A stretch of DNA of 64,000 nucleotides from a virus: positions 1 through 64,000 of the IMG/VR virus record IMGVR_UViG_3300047994_000162; one strand, written 5' to 3'. The notes under the pieces are model-generated. The model did not search any database. It saw only the letters and a list, made by a program, of their open reading frames with translations, and was not told the DNA's origin. Positions 49,994 to 58,444 of the stretch are shown in pieces; position 1 is the stretch's first letter, and every line of letters starts with the position of its first letter. Made by a program: the position numbers and the translations under genes.

Positions 49994-51556
49994 TTAATTC
50001 GTGTGCGCGTGGCCGTTCAATTTCCCGTTCGCCTTGGCGCCCAAGATCGGGCTTTTCTCCATCATGTGCACCAGATCGAGCAACTCGGTGTCGTCCATCT
50101 TTCGCATCCGGCGCCGCCGCGCGGTGGCGGTGTCCGCCTTGGCGAGGTTCGGCTTGGGCTCGGCCGGCTCGCCTGGCGTCATCATCGGCTGGGGCGGCTC
50201 GTAGGTCGCGATCGCCTCGATGTCGAGGTTGAGCGGGCTTTGGAACATCATCTTGTTCTCGTTGATGTTGTCCTGTGCCCACGACATCAGCGTCGCCTTG
50301 TTTTCCGGGTCCATCATGGGCCCGAAGATCTCGACGGCCTCCAGAATGGCCTCCAGCTTGACCTTGTCGGTTTCGACCTTGTCGCTATCGGGCTCGGTCA
50401 GCAGCGACGGCCATTGCGGGTTGAACGAGTTTTGCCATTTGTAGAACGCCTGATCGTAGGTCATGGCGGCGTATTCCGGGACGTCGGCCTTGAGGCTTTC
50501 GAAGAACTCCGGGTTCCACGCGCGGCGCATCACGATGTTGTCCATGAAGCGGTAGGCCGGGCTAAGCTGGCGCCGGGTGCGATCGACCCAGCGCGCGACT
50601 TTCTTGGCGTCCTCGGTGCCCTCGCCGAAGCCTTCGACGAACGTCTCGTCTTTCAGAACCACCGCCGGCATGTCGCCCGCGATCGCGATGTTGTCGAGGA
50701 TATCGTTGCGCGCCATGCCGAACGCCTTGTCGATGTTCTGCATGTTGAGGGTTTCGATCTTTTCGTCCGGCCCGATCGAGATCACGTTCCCGTTGGTGGC
50801 CTCCTTGACGAACAGCCGCTTGAGGCCGGCGCTGGCCTGCATGATCGCGTCGATGATGGCGCCCGCGGTCTTGAGCGTCGCGATGAACACGCCGGCTTTC
50901 TTGACCACCAGATCGTCGGTGACCATCGTCTGAATGTAGGATTTCAGCGGAAAGAGGGCGCGCTGGAAAACAGACCGGCCGACGAACCCGAATGCCGATG
51001 CCGTGTAAGCGATATAGACCGGACGCTCGTGCATCAGCGTCACGGTGCGGCTGCGGTGGAACGCCTTGCCGCTGACCGCGATCGTGGTGACCTTTTGGAA
51101 GTCGATGGACAGCGGGTCTTGATTCAGCACGATGCTGCCGGCGGTGTTCAGCGGATCATAGACCGAGAACGAAATCTTAAGGTCCGCCAGCTTTTTCCAA
51201 TCGATCGAATCGTTCGGCTCAAGTCCATCGACCATCAGCGCCAGCGTCGCGACCCCGTAGGCCCGCGACACGGAGGCGAAATTCAGGATGATGTCGTCGG
51301 CGCCGATGCGCTCCCATTCATCGCGGAATTGCTTGCTGATGCGTTCCTCGCCAGGCCCCGGGACGGCGATCTCGCGCTCCTGCGATTGCGCCATTTCGAT
51401 CGGGGACTGGACCATCTTGTTGCCCAGCGGATGGTAGAGCCAAATCGTCTTACACAATTCGTAGGACGGCTGATCGCCGGGCATGATTTCGGGAGCCTCA
51501 AGAAGCTCCGTCAGCGTATTGCCGAGCGAACTGCCGTTGACGACGATCGAGCCCAT
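49994..51556 (-). CDS. portal protein (DUF1073-like)
   Basis: 520 residues with the DUF1073 portal pattern: TIWLYHPLGNKMVQSPIEMAQSQEREI, SISFSVYDPLN..., DEKIETLNMQNIDKAFGMARNDILDNIAIAGDMPAVVLKDE. It lies between a small gene after the large terminase and the head morphogenesis protein, the normal portal position. The C-terminus is Arg-rich and helical. Confidence 0.8.
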   Translation of the reverse strand: MGSIVVNGSSLGNTLTELLEAPEIMPGDQPSYELCKTIWLYHPLGNKMVQSPIEMAQSQEREIAVPGPGEERISKQFRDEWERIGADDIILNFASVSRAYGVATLALMVDGLEPNDSIDWKKLADLKISFSVYDPLNTAGSIVLNQDPLSIDFQKVTTIAVSGKAFHRSRTVTLMHERPVYIAYTASAFGFVGRSVFQRALFPLKSYIQTMVTDDLVVKKAGVFIATLKTAGAIIDAIMQASAGLKRLFVKEATNGNVISIGPDEKIETLNMQNIDKAFGMARNDILDNIAIAGDMPAVVLKDETFVEGFGEGTEDAKKVARWVDRTRRQLSPAYRFMDNIVMRRAWNPEFFESLKADVPEYAAMTYDQAFYKWQNSFNPQWPSLLTEPDSDKVETDKVKLEAILEAVEIFGPMMDPENKATLMSWAQDNINENKMMFQSPLNLDIEAIATYEPPQPMMTPGEPAEPKPNLAKADTATARRRRMRKMDDTELLDLVHMMEKSPILGAKANGKLNGHAHTN

Positions 51557-51562
51557 GACCTG

Positions 51563-51910
51563 TTATCCTTTCGGCTGATCGCCGGGCGGCGTCCAATTCG
51601 ACTGCGGCTGGATCAGCGGGGCTTTCTTCATGCCCTCGTCGAACGCCGCTTTGATACTGTTCCGCAGGCTGGCGATCGTCGCCAGATCGCCCTGGAACAC
51701 CTGACCCATGAAGTTGCCCGCCTCGAACGCGATGCTGCACAGCACAACATGCGGCGGGATGCCGGGGCAAGACATCAGCAGGCCGCGCACCAGCACGTGC
51801 ACGGATGGCTGAATCAGCGGCTTGATGCGCGCGAGGGCCTGATCGGCTGCGGTGACTTGGTCGGCCGTCGGCATATTGGCGGGCGCTTGCCCGTTCTTCT
51901 GGTCGGTCAT
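51563..51910 (-). CDS. hypothetical head-region protein (115 aa)
   Basis: Start at ATG 51910 (MTDQKNGQAPAN), preceded by AACAGGGAAAATCC. An in-frame ATG at 51967 has a better GGAGG site and would add 19 basic residues, so the start is open. Contains LMSCPGIPPHVVLCSIAFEAGNFMGQVFQGDLATIASLRN. No family. Confidence 0.55.
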   Translation of the reverse strand: MTDQKNGQAPANMPTADQVTAADQALARIKPLIQPSVHVLVRGLLMSCPGIPPHVVLCSIAFEAGNFMGQVFQGDLATIASLRNSIKAAFDEGMKKAPLIQPQSNWTPPGDQPKG

Positions 51911-52029
51911 GGTGGATTTTCCCTGTTGATGATGGCGCCGCACGCGACGGGGCAGGAACGCTGGCATCAGAGATCCTCCCGATTTGCCGGATGCGACGGC
52001 CGCACCATACGGGAAAGCCGGGCCGGACG

Positions 52030-53379
52030 CTAGAAACCCTCGGAGTTGCCCAGCGCGATCGCGGCGCCATAGGTGGCGCAATCGAGCAAATCGTCCTGAC
52101 GCTTGCGGGCGTCTTTATCGCCGATCTTGAAGCCGACGACCTGTGATCGGAAGTGATTCAGGGTTTTCCCCTTGTAGTTTTTGGTCTTGGTGAACGCCTG
52201 GCGGCTGATCTTGACCAGCCCACGGTAGAAATAGCCCGACACCGAGATCGCGCGTTCGTCCTTGCCCATGGCGGTCAGCTTCGAATCGATCGGGAACACC
52301 CGAAGCCCGCGGTTCTTGGCCTGCTGGAGCAAGATGGTGCCCGACGACTTGTCCTCGATGAAGGCGCCCAGAAAGCCTTTCGACGCCTTGCACTGGATTG
52401 CGGCGTCGGTCCCGATATCGAACACCCCGGGCAACCACGTTTCCAGCATGGCGCCCTCGATCTGGACGACGTCCCAATCCAGAATGACCAGCCGATGCGC
52501 CGGCCCCAGCAGGCCGTTCGCCCCGACCGGGCGGATATTGTTCCGAATCAGCGCCCACCAGACAACGCCGGTGCCGTCATTCAGCGTCCCGGTCTTGGAC
52601 GCCGAATCGATGGTCGCGAAGATTGCCTCGCACCGGAGCGGCCATTCGACCGGGTTGCCATCCTGAAGCATCTTGTCGAGGGCGAAGAATTGGGCGCCGG
52701 ACCAGTCGACGAAGTCGGCCAGATACTCCTGCTGATAGACCAGCGGTTCGTTGTCGCGCTCGAATGCCGCGACCTCGTCAGCCGGCAGGAACGGGTTCGA
52801 TCGGCTGGGCGCGTGGAATTGGACAAAGCCATGCTTCACGTCGTGGCAAATCTCATAAAGGAAGTTCTCGGGGTCGATGCCGGCGGTGTTCGACATCATC
52901 AGCGCGCGGCCACGGTAGTCGACCAGCGTGGGGCGCGCCGATCGCTTCCACCAGTTGATCGTGTTCGGCTTCGTGAACGCCACCTCGTCGCCGATGATCC
53001 GGTGATACTTTCGGGACCGGCCAGCGTTTTCATCCTCCAGCGACCAGAACTCGACGGCGCCGCCGGTGATGGTGCGGATCATGCCCCGCGTCTTGTCCGA
53101 TGATTTCACGATCGGGTGCAACGCCTCCCGGATGACCTGATACGATTCGGACAGTCGCTTGTTCTCGGGCGCGAACCAGCCGACCAGCCGACCATGGCTG
53201 GCATCGTCAATCGCGACGCCCTCGCCCAGGACGTTCTTGCCGAACCGGCGCCCGCACCGCGCGGCCACGAATCGGGTTTGCGACATCAGCCATCGCAGCT
53301 TCGCTTGCGCCTTGTGATACTCGGGCAGCGCGACGGTCGCTCTGGCGTAATTCGGCTGGAGGGGCGAGATCGCGTTCAT
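52030..53379 (-). CDS. terL: terminase large subunit
   Basis: 449 residues. ATPase: Walker A-like ARCGRRFGKNVLGE and Walker B HRIIGDEVAF. Nuclease part: FATIDSASKTGTLNDGTGVVWWALIR, GAFIEDKSSGTILLQQ and RKRQDDLLDCATYG, giving the acidic triad of RNase H-like terminases. In the P-loop Asn replaces the usual Ser/Thr after Lys, which is unusual because that hydroxyl helps hold magnesium. Located after the small-terminase-like gene. Confidence 0.85.
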   Translation of the reverse strand: MNAISPLQPNYARATVALPEYHKAQAKLRWLMSQTRFVAARCGRRFGKNVLGEGVAIDDASHGRLVGWFAPENKRLSESYQVIREALHPIVKSSDKTRGMIRTITGGAVEFWSLEDENAGRSRKYHRIIGDEVAFTKPNTINWWKRSARPTLVDYRGRALMMSNTAGIDPENFLYEICHDVKHGFVQFHAPSRSNPFLPADEVAAFERDNEPLVYQQEYLADFVDWSGAQFFALDKMLQDGNPVEWPLRCEAIFATIDSASKTGTLNDGTGVVWWALIRNNIRPVGANGLLGPAHRLVILDWDVVQIEGAMLETWLPGVFDIGTDAAIQCKASKGFLGAFIEDKSSGTILLQQAKNRGLRVFPIDSKLTAMGKDERAISVSGYFYRGLVKISRQAFTKTKNYKGKTLNHFRSQVVGFKIGDKDARKRQDDLLDCATYGAAIALGNSEGF

Positions 53380-53975
53380 CCGGCAGCCTTAGACGGCATC
53401 GGCACGATTTCGCCGGCAATCACCTTGCGGTCCTCGACGCCATCCTCGGCCGACACGATATCGCCGGGCTGGAATTGTGCCGGCGCATTGATCGGCGCCG
53501 AGAACTCATCCGGCATGCCGCCCGTCACCACGACCTCGTTGACGATCTGCTGGCCGACCATGACGGCCGACAGCTTGGGCGACTCATAGCTGGCGGCACC
53601 CAGCGCGGTGTCTTTCGCCAGCACGGCGTATTCCTTGAACAGCGCGGCATCATAATTCGGGTTTCCATTGACCAGCTTGCCGCTCGTCGGGTCGCGGGTC
53701 CAATTCGGATAAGGCTGGTAGAACGCCGCCAGCCCGGCGAAAAGCCGCGCGAAATCGAACGCGATGTCCTTCATCAGCTTTTGCGGCGTCCGATCTACGA
53801 TCTCCTGCGCGGCCTGTGGCGTCACCATCCCGGTGGCGACCAGACGGTCGGCAGCGGCTTTGCTCTCGGCCGAGATTGCCGCCGCCAGTTCGGCGCGCGC
53901 TTTCGCCTCGCGCTCCAATGTCGCCTTGTTCTTGGAGCCCTTGCGTTTTCCGCCGGTTTTTTTGCCGATCGCCAT
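53376..53975 (-). CDS. putative terminase small subunit (199 aa)
   Basis: Start ATG 53975 (MAIGKKTGGKRKGSKNKAT). The basic N-terminus resembles small-terminase DNA-binding starts, followed by a helical region (AKARAELAAAISAESKAAADRL) and EIVDRTPQKLMKDIAFDFARLFAG. Stop overlaps the terL start. No clear HTH, so the call rests on position and the GSKNKA start. Confidence 0.6.
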   Translation of the reverse strand: MAIGKKTGGKRKGSKNKATLEREAKARAELAAAISAESKAAADRLVATGMVTPQAAQEIVDRTPQKLMKDIAFDFARLFAGLAAFYQPYPNWTRDPTSGKLVNGNPNYDAALFKEYAVLAKDTALGAASYESPKLSAVMVGQQIVNEVVVTGGMPDEFSAPINAPAQFQPGDIVSAEDGVEDRKVIAGEIVPMPSKAAG

Positions 53976-53980
53976 GGGTT

Positions 53981-54205
53981 CTATCTTAGACGGAACCATG
54001 GCGGGGCGGGAAGCGATGCCTTGCGCCGTGCTTGTTCCGCCTGCCTACGGGGCTTGATGCGGGTCTCATAGGATACCTTGCTGGCGACACGACAGTTTTC
54101 GAGGTATTCAAGGCGCTTGCAGGGGTCGCAATAAAGTCGCGGCTTCGTGCGTTTGACGTAGCTGAACGGTCCCTGACATCTGGCGCAAATAGATCGCGTC
54201 GTCAT
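53981..54205 (-). CDS. small zinc-ribbon protein (74 aa)
   Basis: CARCQGPFSYVKRTKPRLYCDPCKRLEYLENC: two CxxC pairs forming a zinc ribbon, then a basic tail. Ends five bases before the terminase small-subunit ATG. Confidence 0.65.
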   Translation of the reverse strand: MTTRSICARCQGPFSYVKRTKPRLYCDPCKRLEYLENCRVASKVSYETRIKPRRQAEQARRKASLPAPPWFRLR

Positions 54206-54294
54206 CGAAGCGCGCTCCCGTTTGAATTACCTAATTCGCCAATGGCTTGCGCTATAAACAAAGCGCCATTTCGCCATGTTTGAATTTGCCCTGA

Positions 54295-54632
54295 TTACGC
54301 GTCCTCAGGAACACGGACCTTGATGTCCAGCCAGGCGAACACGTCGACCTTGCGCTCGCCATCGACGACGGGCTCAAACCCCGCCAGCGGCCAGCCCATG
54401 ACCCGGTGCGTACGCATTTCGGACACGGCATTTCGTTGAGGACGATGCCCGGGACTGTCCCGGTCAATTGGCCGGCGATCTTGAGGGTGCCGCTTTCGAG
54501 GAAATCGTTGACGGTATAGACCGCGTCGAATTGCGGCACCGGCCCGGGGAATGGCGTCCGGCGATCAAGGCCCAGCACCTCGAACTCGACGACGCAGATT
54601 ACCTTTTGGCCCCTTCGATCTATCCCGCTCAT
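54295..54632 (-). pseudogene. conserved phage protein with a frameshift
   Basis: The gene starts MSGIDRRGQKVICVVEFEVLGLDRRTPFPGPVPQFDAVY with an AAAAGGAGAACG ribosome site. Family-like sequence runs to LNEMPCPKCVR; then it continues in another frame (MGWPLAGFEPVVDGERKVDVFAWLD...VPEDA) to the stop at 54295. The first frame itself runs to 54252 with unlikely residues. One indel near 54400-54425 explains it; sequencing error or programmed shift cannot be excluded. Confidence 0.5.
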
Positions 54633-54701
54633 TTCGTTCTCCTTTTAACTGTTTCTTATCGATTGTTCCGCAACGTGGTCTCGAACAACGGAGATCGCCC
54701 C

Positions 54702-54794
54702 ATGTCTTTCCAGCACCGCCTCATTCTCGTGATCGCTTGCACGGCCGCATGCAGCTGGTCGATCGGCTGGGCCGCCTACACGGTCCTGTTTTAG
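54702..54794 (+). CDS. short membrane peptide (30 aa)
   Basis: MSFQHRLILVIACTAACSWSIGWAAYTVLF, one membrane helix, with CGGAGATCGCCCC before ATG 54702. Lone plus-strand gene in a divergent region after the frameshifted gene. Similar short helices are common phage accessory peptides. Confidence 0.45.
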   Translation: MSFQHRLILVIACTAACSWSIGWAAYTVLF

Positions 54795-54818
54795 ATGGGA
54801 ATTATATACTTGAATCCC

Positions 54819-55040
54819 TCAAGCCAAAACCGGCTTGCCGCCCTTGAGGATAATGCCCGGATAGGAATACGCCGCGCAGCCCTCTAGTGTCTTGGCTGCG
54901 TTCTTCACGCCGAATGTATGTGTGCGGCCACCTTGGCCTTCACCTGCCCCGCTGCCCTCGTACTTCCAATTGTCGGCAGTTAGGAAAACAACATCCACAC
55001 GCCAGACGACAACCAATCGATAGCAGCGCAACGTCGTCAC
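54819..55040 (-). CDS. hypothetical protein (73 aa)
   Basis: GTG start at 55040 overlapping the previous stop (GTGA). Contains LTADNWKYEGSGAGEGQGGRTHTFGVKNAAKTLEGCAAYSYPGIILKGGKP. No family known to me. Confidence 0.5.
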   Translation of the reverse strand: MTTLRCYRLVVVWRVDVVFLTADNWKYEGSGAGEGQGGRTHTFGVKNAAKTLEGCAAYSYPGIILKGGKPVLA

Positions 55041-55522
55041 ACTTTCGGTTCTTTTGGAAGTCGCGCCGTGTTCTGGACGGCATCCTGCAGCGATCGATAG
55101 GCGTCCGCCTGGCGCTTCGAAATGAACGGCCGCCCGACCGATGCCGGCGGGGCCGTATCCTGCTTAGGCGGCGGGGCCGGGCGATCAACGCGGGCGTTCC
55201 ACTGATGGCGCTCGATCGCGCCGCAGACCCGAGCCAGCACCGGCTTGCTCCACCACTTCAGCGATCCTTCGGCAAGCTGGCGGTTGATGTTCGAGATCAG
55301 GCTGTCGGGCGCGGCAGACCCGACCATGCGGCCGACCGATGATGCAGACAACGCCGGAAAATGCTCATACAACGCGAACGCAGCATAATAGCGCGCGCGA
55401 GTGATTTTCCGGCGTTGATCCGCGTCCGTGGGGCGGTGGCCACGCGCAACATCGACCGGGTCGGCGCCGGTTTCGTCACAGGCCGCGATGATCGCGACGG
55501 CAATTTCGTCTGCGGATAGCAT
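55037..55522 (-). CDS. helical DNA-binding-like regulator (161 aa)
   Basis: LSADEIAVAIIAACDETGADPVDVARGHRPT...RARYYAAFALYEHFPALSASSVGRMVG looks like helix-turn-helix segments of the kind found in DnaA domain IV or GcrA-like phage regulators. The C-terminus is Pro-rich. Regulatory function is inferred only. Confidence 0.5.
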   Translation of the reverse strand: MLSADEIAVAIIAACDETGADPVDVARGHRPTDADQRRKITRARYYAAFALYEHFPALSASSVGRMVGSAAPDSLISNINRQLAEGSLKWWSKPVLARVCGAIERHQWNARVDRPAPPPKQDTAPPASVGRPFISKRQADAYRSLQDAVQNTARLPKEPKV

Positions 55523-55525
55523 GAT

Positions 55526-55618
55526 TCAGTGGTGCATCAGCACGGCGGCGGCCAATTGAATGGCGCACGCAAGCACCAAGACAAGGCCGATTCCGATCGG
55601 CAAAAGTTTAACTTGCAT
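55526..55618 (-). CDS. short membrane peptide (30 aa)
   Basis: MQVKLLPIGIGLVLVLACAIQLAAAVLMHH: one transmembrane helix. Strong AACAGGGAGAG leader. It lies upstream of the 161-residue regulator. Confidence 0.5.
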   Translation of the reverse strand: MQVKLLPIGIGLVLVLACAIQLAAAVLMHH

Positions 55619-55734
55619 GCGCGACTCTCCCTGTTGTGCGTGCTCAATCTTTTTATAGAAAAAAGTCCCCGCAGGCCACTGGACATTCGCCGATCGACCC
55701 CGGATAAAATCGTCCCCGGCAGGGAGATTTGTTA

Positions 55735-56139
55735 ATGATTTTGAAGATCGGCGATGGTGCGATTCGCAAGCTGTCATCCGCACAGCGTTCCTTCCTGATT
55801 GATCACGTCGACGGCGAGGTCGAACTGACGCCAGCGCGCCGGCATCTGATTCAAGTCCGAAACTCGCTCATGAAGATGAAACTCCTGAGGGGCGCGATCG
55901 CGCACACCATCAGGCCTCGCGGCACGGTGCTCACCGAACATGGCCGGTATGCGGTGGGCGTGATCCTGGGCGATTATGCCGACGGGCTGGTCCGCGCCGG
56001 ATTGCTGGAACAGGAAAACCCACTATGGGTTCTGAAACAACTCAAGGCCCTGGGCGGTTTCCCGGCTGGCCGCCCAGCATCCCAGCCGGCCGAAGAAATG
56101 CCGGAACCGGCCAGTCTTCGCAGTGGACTTCCCGGCTGA
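55735..56139 (+). CDS. winged-helix-like protein (134 aa)
   Basis: AQRSFLIDHVDGEVELTPARRHLIQVRNSLMKMKLLRG...IRPRGTVLTEHGRYAVGVIL reads like a wHTH with a wing. Ribosome site AGGGAGATTTGTTA before ATG 55735. First gene of a plus-strand early-type operon that starts divergently from the 30-residue peptide gene. Confidence 0.55.
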   Translation: MILKIGDGAIRKLSSAQRSFLIDHVDGEVELTPARRHLIQVRNSLMKMKLLRGAIAHTIRPRGTVLTEHGRYAVGVILGDYADGLVRAGLLEQENPLWVLKQLKALGGFPAGRPASQPAEEMPEPASLRSGLPG

Positions 56140-56165
56140 GGCTGCCCGTACTGCTGGGGCGATCT

Positions 56166-56185
56166 GGGGAAATAAATCCCCTTTT
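56166..56185 (+). terminator. short hairpin with T-run
   Basis: GGGGA (56166-56170), loop AATAAA, TCCCC (56177-56181), then TTTT. Only five pairs, so possibly an attenuator in front of the next gene. Confidence 0.45.
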
Positions 56186-56197
56186 CGGGAGGGCACC

Positions 56198-56452
56198 ATG
56201 GAAAAGCTTTACGCCAAAATCCGCTTGATCGATTACGGCCCCTGCGCGTTGAAAGAGCTCAGCGAAATTTACTGCCGCGTGCGCGACGAGACCGGTGAGG
56301 GTGCCAGTACCTTCCATTCAGTCAACATCAAGAATCCTGATGGATATATCGTCGGCCACATTGCTTACAATGGACGGATATTCGCTGGCCCGCTGGGTTT
56401 TTGGACAGCCGCCACCAAATTGCTTTACGAGAATCGCACCGCCGCTGCCTGA
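56198..56452 (+). CDS. hypothetical protein (84 aa)
   Basis: Start ATG 56198 after GGGAGGGCACC. MEKLYAKIRLIDYGPCALKELSEIYCRVRDETGEGASTFHSVNIKN... No family recognised. Confidence 0.6.
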   Translation: MEKLYAKIRLIDYGPCALKELSEIYCRVRDETGEGASTFHSVNIKNPDGYIVGHIAYNGRIFAGPLGFWTAATKLLYENRTAAA

Positions 56453-56529
56453 TCGCGAGTGTTTCGCAGCGCCCCGCGCGTCGGGGCGTCACGAAGCACT
56501 TTTGCTTCGAACAGGGAAAGGCAACACCG

Positions 56530-56904
56530 ATGGCACTCACCGAATCCGATCTGCGGCAATTCACCGGCACCTCGCAATGGTTCCGGCATGGACTGGTCCG
56601 TAGCGTCACCTACACCGAGGGCGTCCAATACATGGCCGAACAAGGCAACGCCTACTGGCTGCTGGACAAGATCGCGACGCTCCAATTCGAACCGAAGATT
56701 CGCGCCGAGGATTTTCAGGTTTGGCGACTGATCGTCGAGGACGGCCACGCCACGTTGACGTGCGACGATGGCGACAAGCTGGGCGTCGGCAAATCCAAGG
56801 CGATCGTGCTGCATTCCGAGGAAATATCATTCACGGATTTCCCGCTCGAAAAGATCGAATTGTGGGTCGAGGGCGGCGTGATCTTGCTGCCTTCCGAGCA
56901 TTGA
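56530..56904 (+). CDS. DUF6876-like protein
   Basis: 124 residues: FTGTSQWFRHGLVRSVTYTEGVQYMAEQGNAYWLLDKIATLQ, FQVWRLIVEDGHATLTCDDGD, and the closing TDFPLEKIELWVEGGVILLPSEH agree with DUF6876 proteins of phages and plasmids. AACAGGGAA leader. Function unknown. Confidence 0.75.
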   Translation: MALTESDLRQFTGTSQWFRHGLVRSVTYTEGVQYMAEQGNAYWLLDKIATLQFEPKIRAEDFQVWRLIVEDGHATLTCDDGDKLGVGKSKAIVLHSEEISFTDFPLEKIELWVEGGVILLPSEH

Positions 56905-56905
56905 T

Positions 56906-57079
56906 ATGAGCCCGAGGGAGCGCGCGGTGCTGATGGCGATCGCCAAGGCGCTGCGCGGCAACCCCGACGACATGGACGCGCTGGCCGCCAGCTATCCGGT
57001 CCCGCCCGGATACGGCCCGCGCAAGATGCCGATCCGGGAGCGAGCCGCGATCCTGCTGAAAATTCTGGCCGATCATTAA
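56906..57079 (+). CDS. small helical protein (57 aa)
   Basis: MSPRERAVLMAIAKALRGNPDDMDALAASYPVPPGYGPRKMP..., directly after the DUF6876-like gene and directly before a terminator. No family. Confidence 0.6.
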   Translation: MSPRERAVLMAIAKALRGNPDDMDALAASYPVPPGYGPRKMPIRERAAILLKILADH

Positions 57080-57103
57080 AGGGGATTTACTTCCCCTTTT
57101 TTC
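57078..57103 (+). terminator. intrinsic terminator
   Basis: AAAGGGGA (57078-57085) pairs with TCCCCTTT (57092-57099), loop TTTACT, followed by TTTC. Begins within the preceding stop codon. Confidence 0.85.
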
Positions 57104-57105
57104 TT

Positions 57106-57145
57106 GTCTTCGGAGTTGCTCTTTGCACCGCTGCGAATAACACAC
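57106..57145 (+). promoter_or_regulatory. repeated bipartite promoter-like element, copy 1
   Basis: GTCTTCGGAGTTGCT, then 17 bases, then TAACACAC, ending 5 bases before ATG 57151. The same two boxes with the same spacing occur at 58405-58444. TTGCTC and TAACAC are 16 bases apart, plausible as -35 and -10. It follows directly on a terminator. Confidence 0.6.
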
Positions 57146-57150
57146 GAGCC

Positions 57151-57453
57151 ATGAAGACACCGAAAAAACAGCACCCCGCTGAGATCGCCGCCGAAGCCCA
57201 GATGATTGTGGCGATCCGCGGAGCCGATCATTTCCTCGCCTCGCTATTCCGCGGCGCCGGCCAATACGACAAGGCCCCAGCCCCGACGGTGCTGGCCGCC
57301 CTGCGCGCCGGCCGAGCCATGGAGGCGGGAGCCCGCGGCACCCAGAAATCCATCATCTACGCGGTCGGCCCGGATGGCCGCGCGACGATGATCACCTACG
57401 CCCTGATCGAAAAACTTGCAGCGCTGGCAACCCAGCAGAAAGGCACAAAATGA
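57151..57453 (+). CDS. hypothetical helical protein (100 aa)
   Basis: MKTPKKQHPAEIAAEAQMIVAIRGADHFLASLFRGAGQYDKAPAPTV... No family. First gene of the unit after the terminator and repeated promoter-like element; overlaps the next start by four bases (ATGA). Confidence 0.6.
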   Translation: MKTPKKQHPAEIAAEAQMIVAIRGADHFLASLFRGAGQYDKAPAPTVLAALRAGRAMEAGARGTQKSIIYAVGPDGRATMITYALIEKLAALATQQKGTK

Positions 57454-58124
57454 ACCTCTCGCCCGCCCAGAAGCTTATGATCGAGTACGGTTTTCCGGCC
57501 GCCCTTTTCGTCGACCAAGCCACGCGCGCAGCCGCGTGGAAGGGCCGGACATTTACGGTCCCGGGCCCCATCTACAAGGCCCCGGCCAAAGCCGAGGACG
57601 CGACGACAAAACAACTGCGCGCCGAATTGGAGGCCGCAGCCGCGAAGAAGAAAGCCGCCAGCCTTGAGCGGTTGCGAGAGTGGAAAATCTTCAATAACCG
57701 CTCTCTCCCGAAGCCAGAATTGAAGCCCCGGGCGATCATGCCCATCACCGAGCAGGAGACCACGACCATGGCAAAGAAAGCAGCAACCACCAAGAAGCCG
57801 GCGGCCAAGAAGGCCGCCGTCAAGCCGGCCCGCAAGGCAGCAGCCGCCAAGTCCGCCCGCACGCCGGTCGGCGAGCGATCGCGCTACGATTGGAAAGGTG
57901 CCGCCGAGAAAGCCGCCGCCGGCTCCATCCCGCCGAAGCCGGATTTCAGCGCGCCGACCCACGCCCGTTTTCTGCCGATCATGGACCAGATCACGGCGGC
58001 ATGCTCGGCCAAGGACTTGAAGGCCCTCAAGGCGATCGAGATCAACGCGATTTCCTCGACCCCGAAAGCCATGGCGCGCTACCGGGATCTCTGCGCCGCC
58101 GCGCTGACCGCCAAGGCCGCCTGA
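57450..58124 (+). CDS. histone H1-like protein with N-terminal extension
   Basis: 224 residues: 1-106 unknown helical part (LSPAQKLMIEYGFPAALFVDQATRAAAWKGRTFTVPGPIYK; long Ala/Lys/Glu helix); 107-140 H1-like KKAATTKKPAAKKAAVKPARKAAA; rest a small helical domain (FLPIMDQITAACSAKDLKALKAIEINAISSTPKAMARYRDL). An internal ATG at 57769 has CAGGAGACC before it, so a short basic form may also be made. Such tails bind DNA non-specifically. Confidence 0.65.
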   Translation: MNLSPAQKLMIEYGFPAALFVDQATRAAAWKGRTFTVPGPIYKAPAKAEDATTKQLRAELEAAAAKKKAASLERLREWKIFNNRSLPKPELKPRAIMPITEQETTTMAKKAATTKKPAAKKAAVKPARKAAAAKSARTPVGERSRYDWKGAAEKAAAGSIPPKPDFSAPTHARFLPIMDQITAACSAKDLKALKAIEINAISSTPKAMARYRDLCAAALTAKAA

Positions 58125-58405
58125 TGGACCTCTATCTCCATCACGGACGGGCGACGCCCGACCAAAAGCTGGACGATTGGGGCCCTTCGGGGCCCCGATT
58201 GCTTGGCGTCAAGGGCATCCACCAAACCTATGGCAACCCCGCCAACGTGTTCTTCGAATCGGCCGCCGCATGCAAAGAGGCCCAGCGGCTTACTGGCTGG
58301 GCGACGTGGGACGACAATGCCCTGACGATGGCATGGCGGGATGATTGCGTGCACGTCACCGGGCCCGAGGGCGAGGCTTTCTATGGCGATTGGGGCCTGA
58401 TGTAG
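58124..58405 (+). CDS. hypothetical protein (93 aa)
   Basis: TGATG overlap with the previous gene. MDLYLHHGRATPDQKLDDWGPSGPRLLGVKGIHQTYGNPANVFFES... ends DDCVHVTGPEGEAFYGDWGLM. Its style recalls small phage proteins of unknown function. Confidence 0.6.
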   Translation: MDLYLHHGRATPDQKLDDWGPSGPRLLGVKGIHQTYGNPANVFFESAAACKEAQRLTGWATWDDNALTMAWRDDCVHVTGPEGEAFYGDWGLM

Positions 58406-58444
58406 TCTTCGAAGTTGCTGCCGGCTGTGTGTTCGCTAACACAC
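58405..58444 (+). promoter_or_regulatory. repeated bipartite promoter-like element, copy 2
   Basis: GTCTTCGAAGTTGCT, 17 bases, TAACACAC; one base different from copy 1 at 57106. Precedes ATG 58478 by 33 bases. Confidence 0.6.

Noticed and set aside
49982-52033. 683-codon plus-strand frame
   Set aside because: Antisense to the portal gene; composition is typical of a shadow frame.
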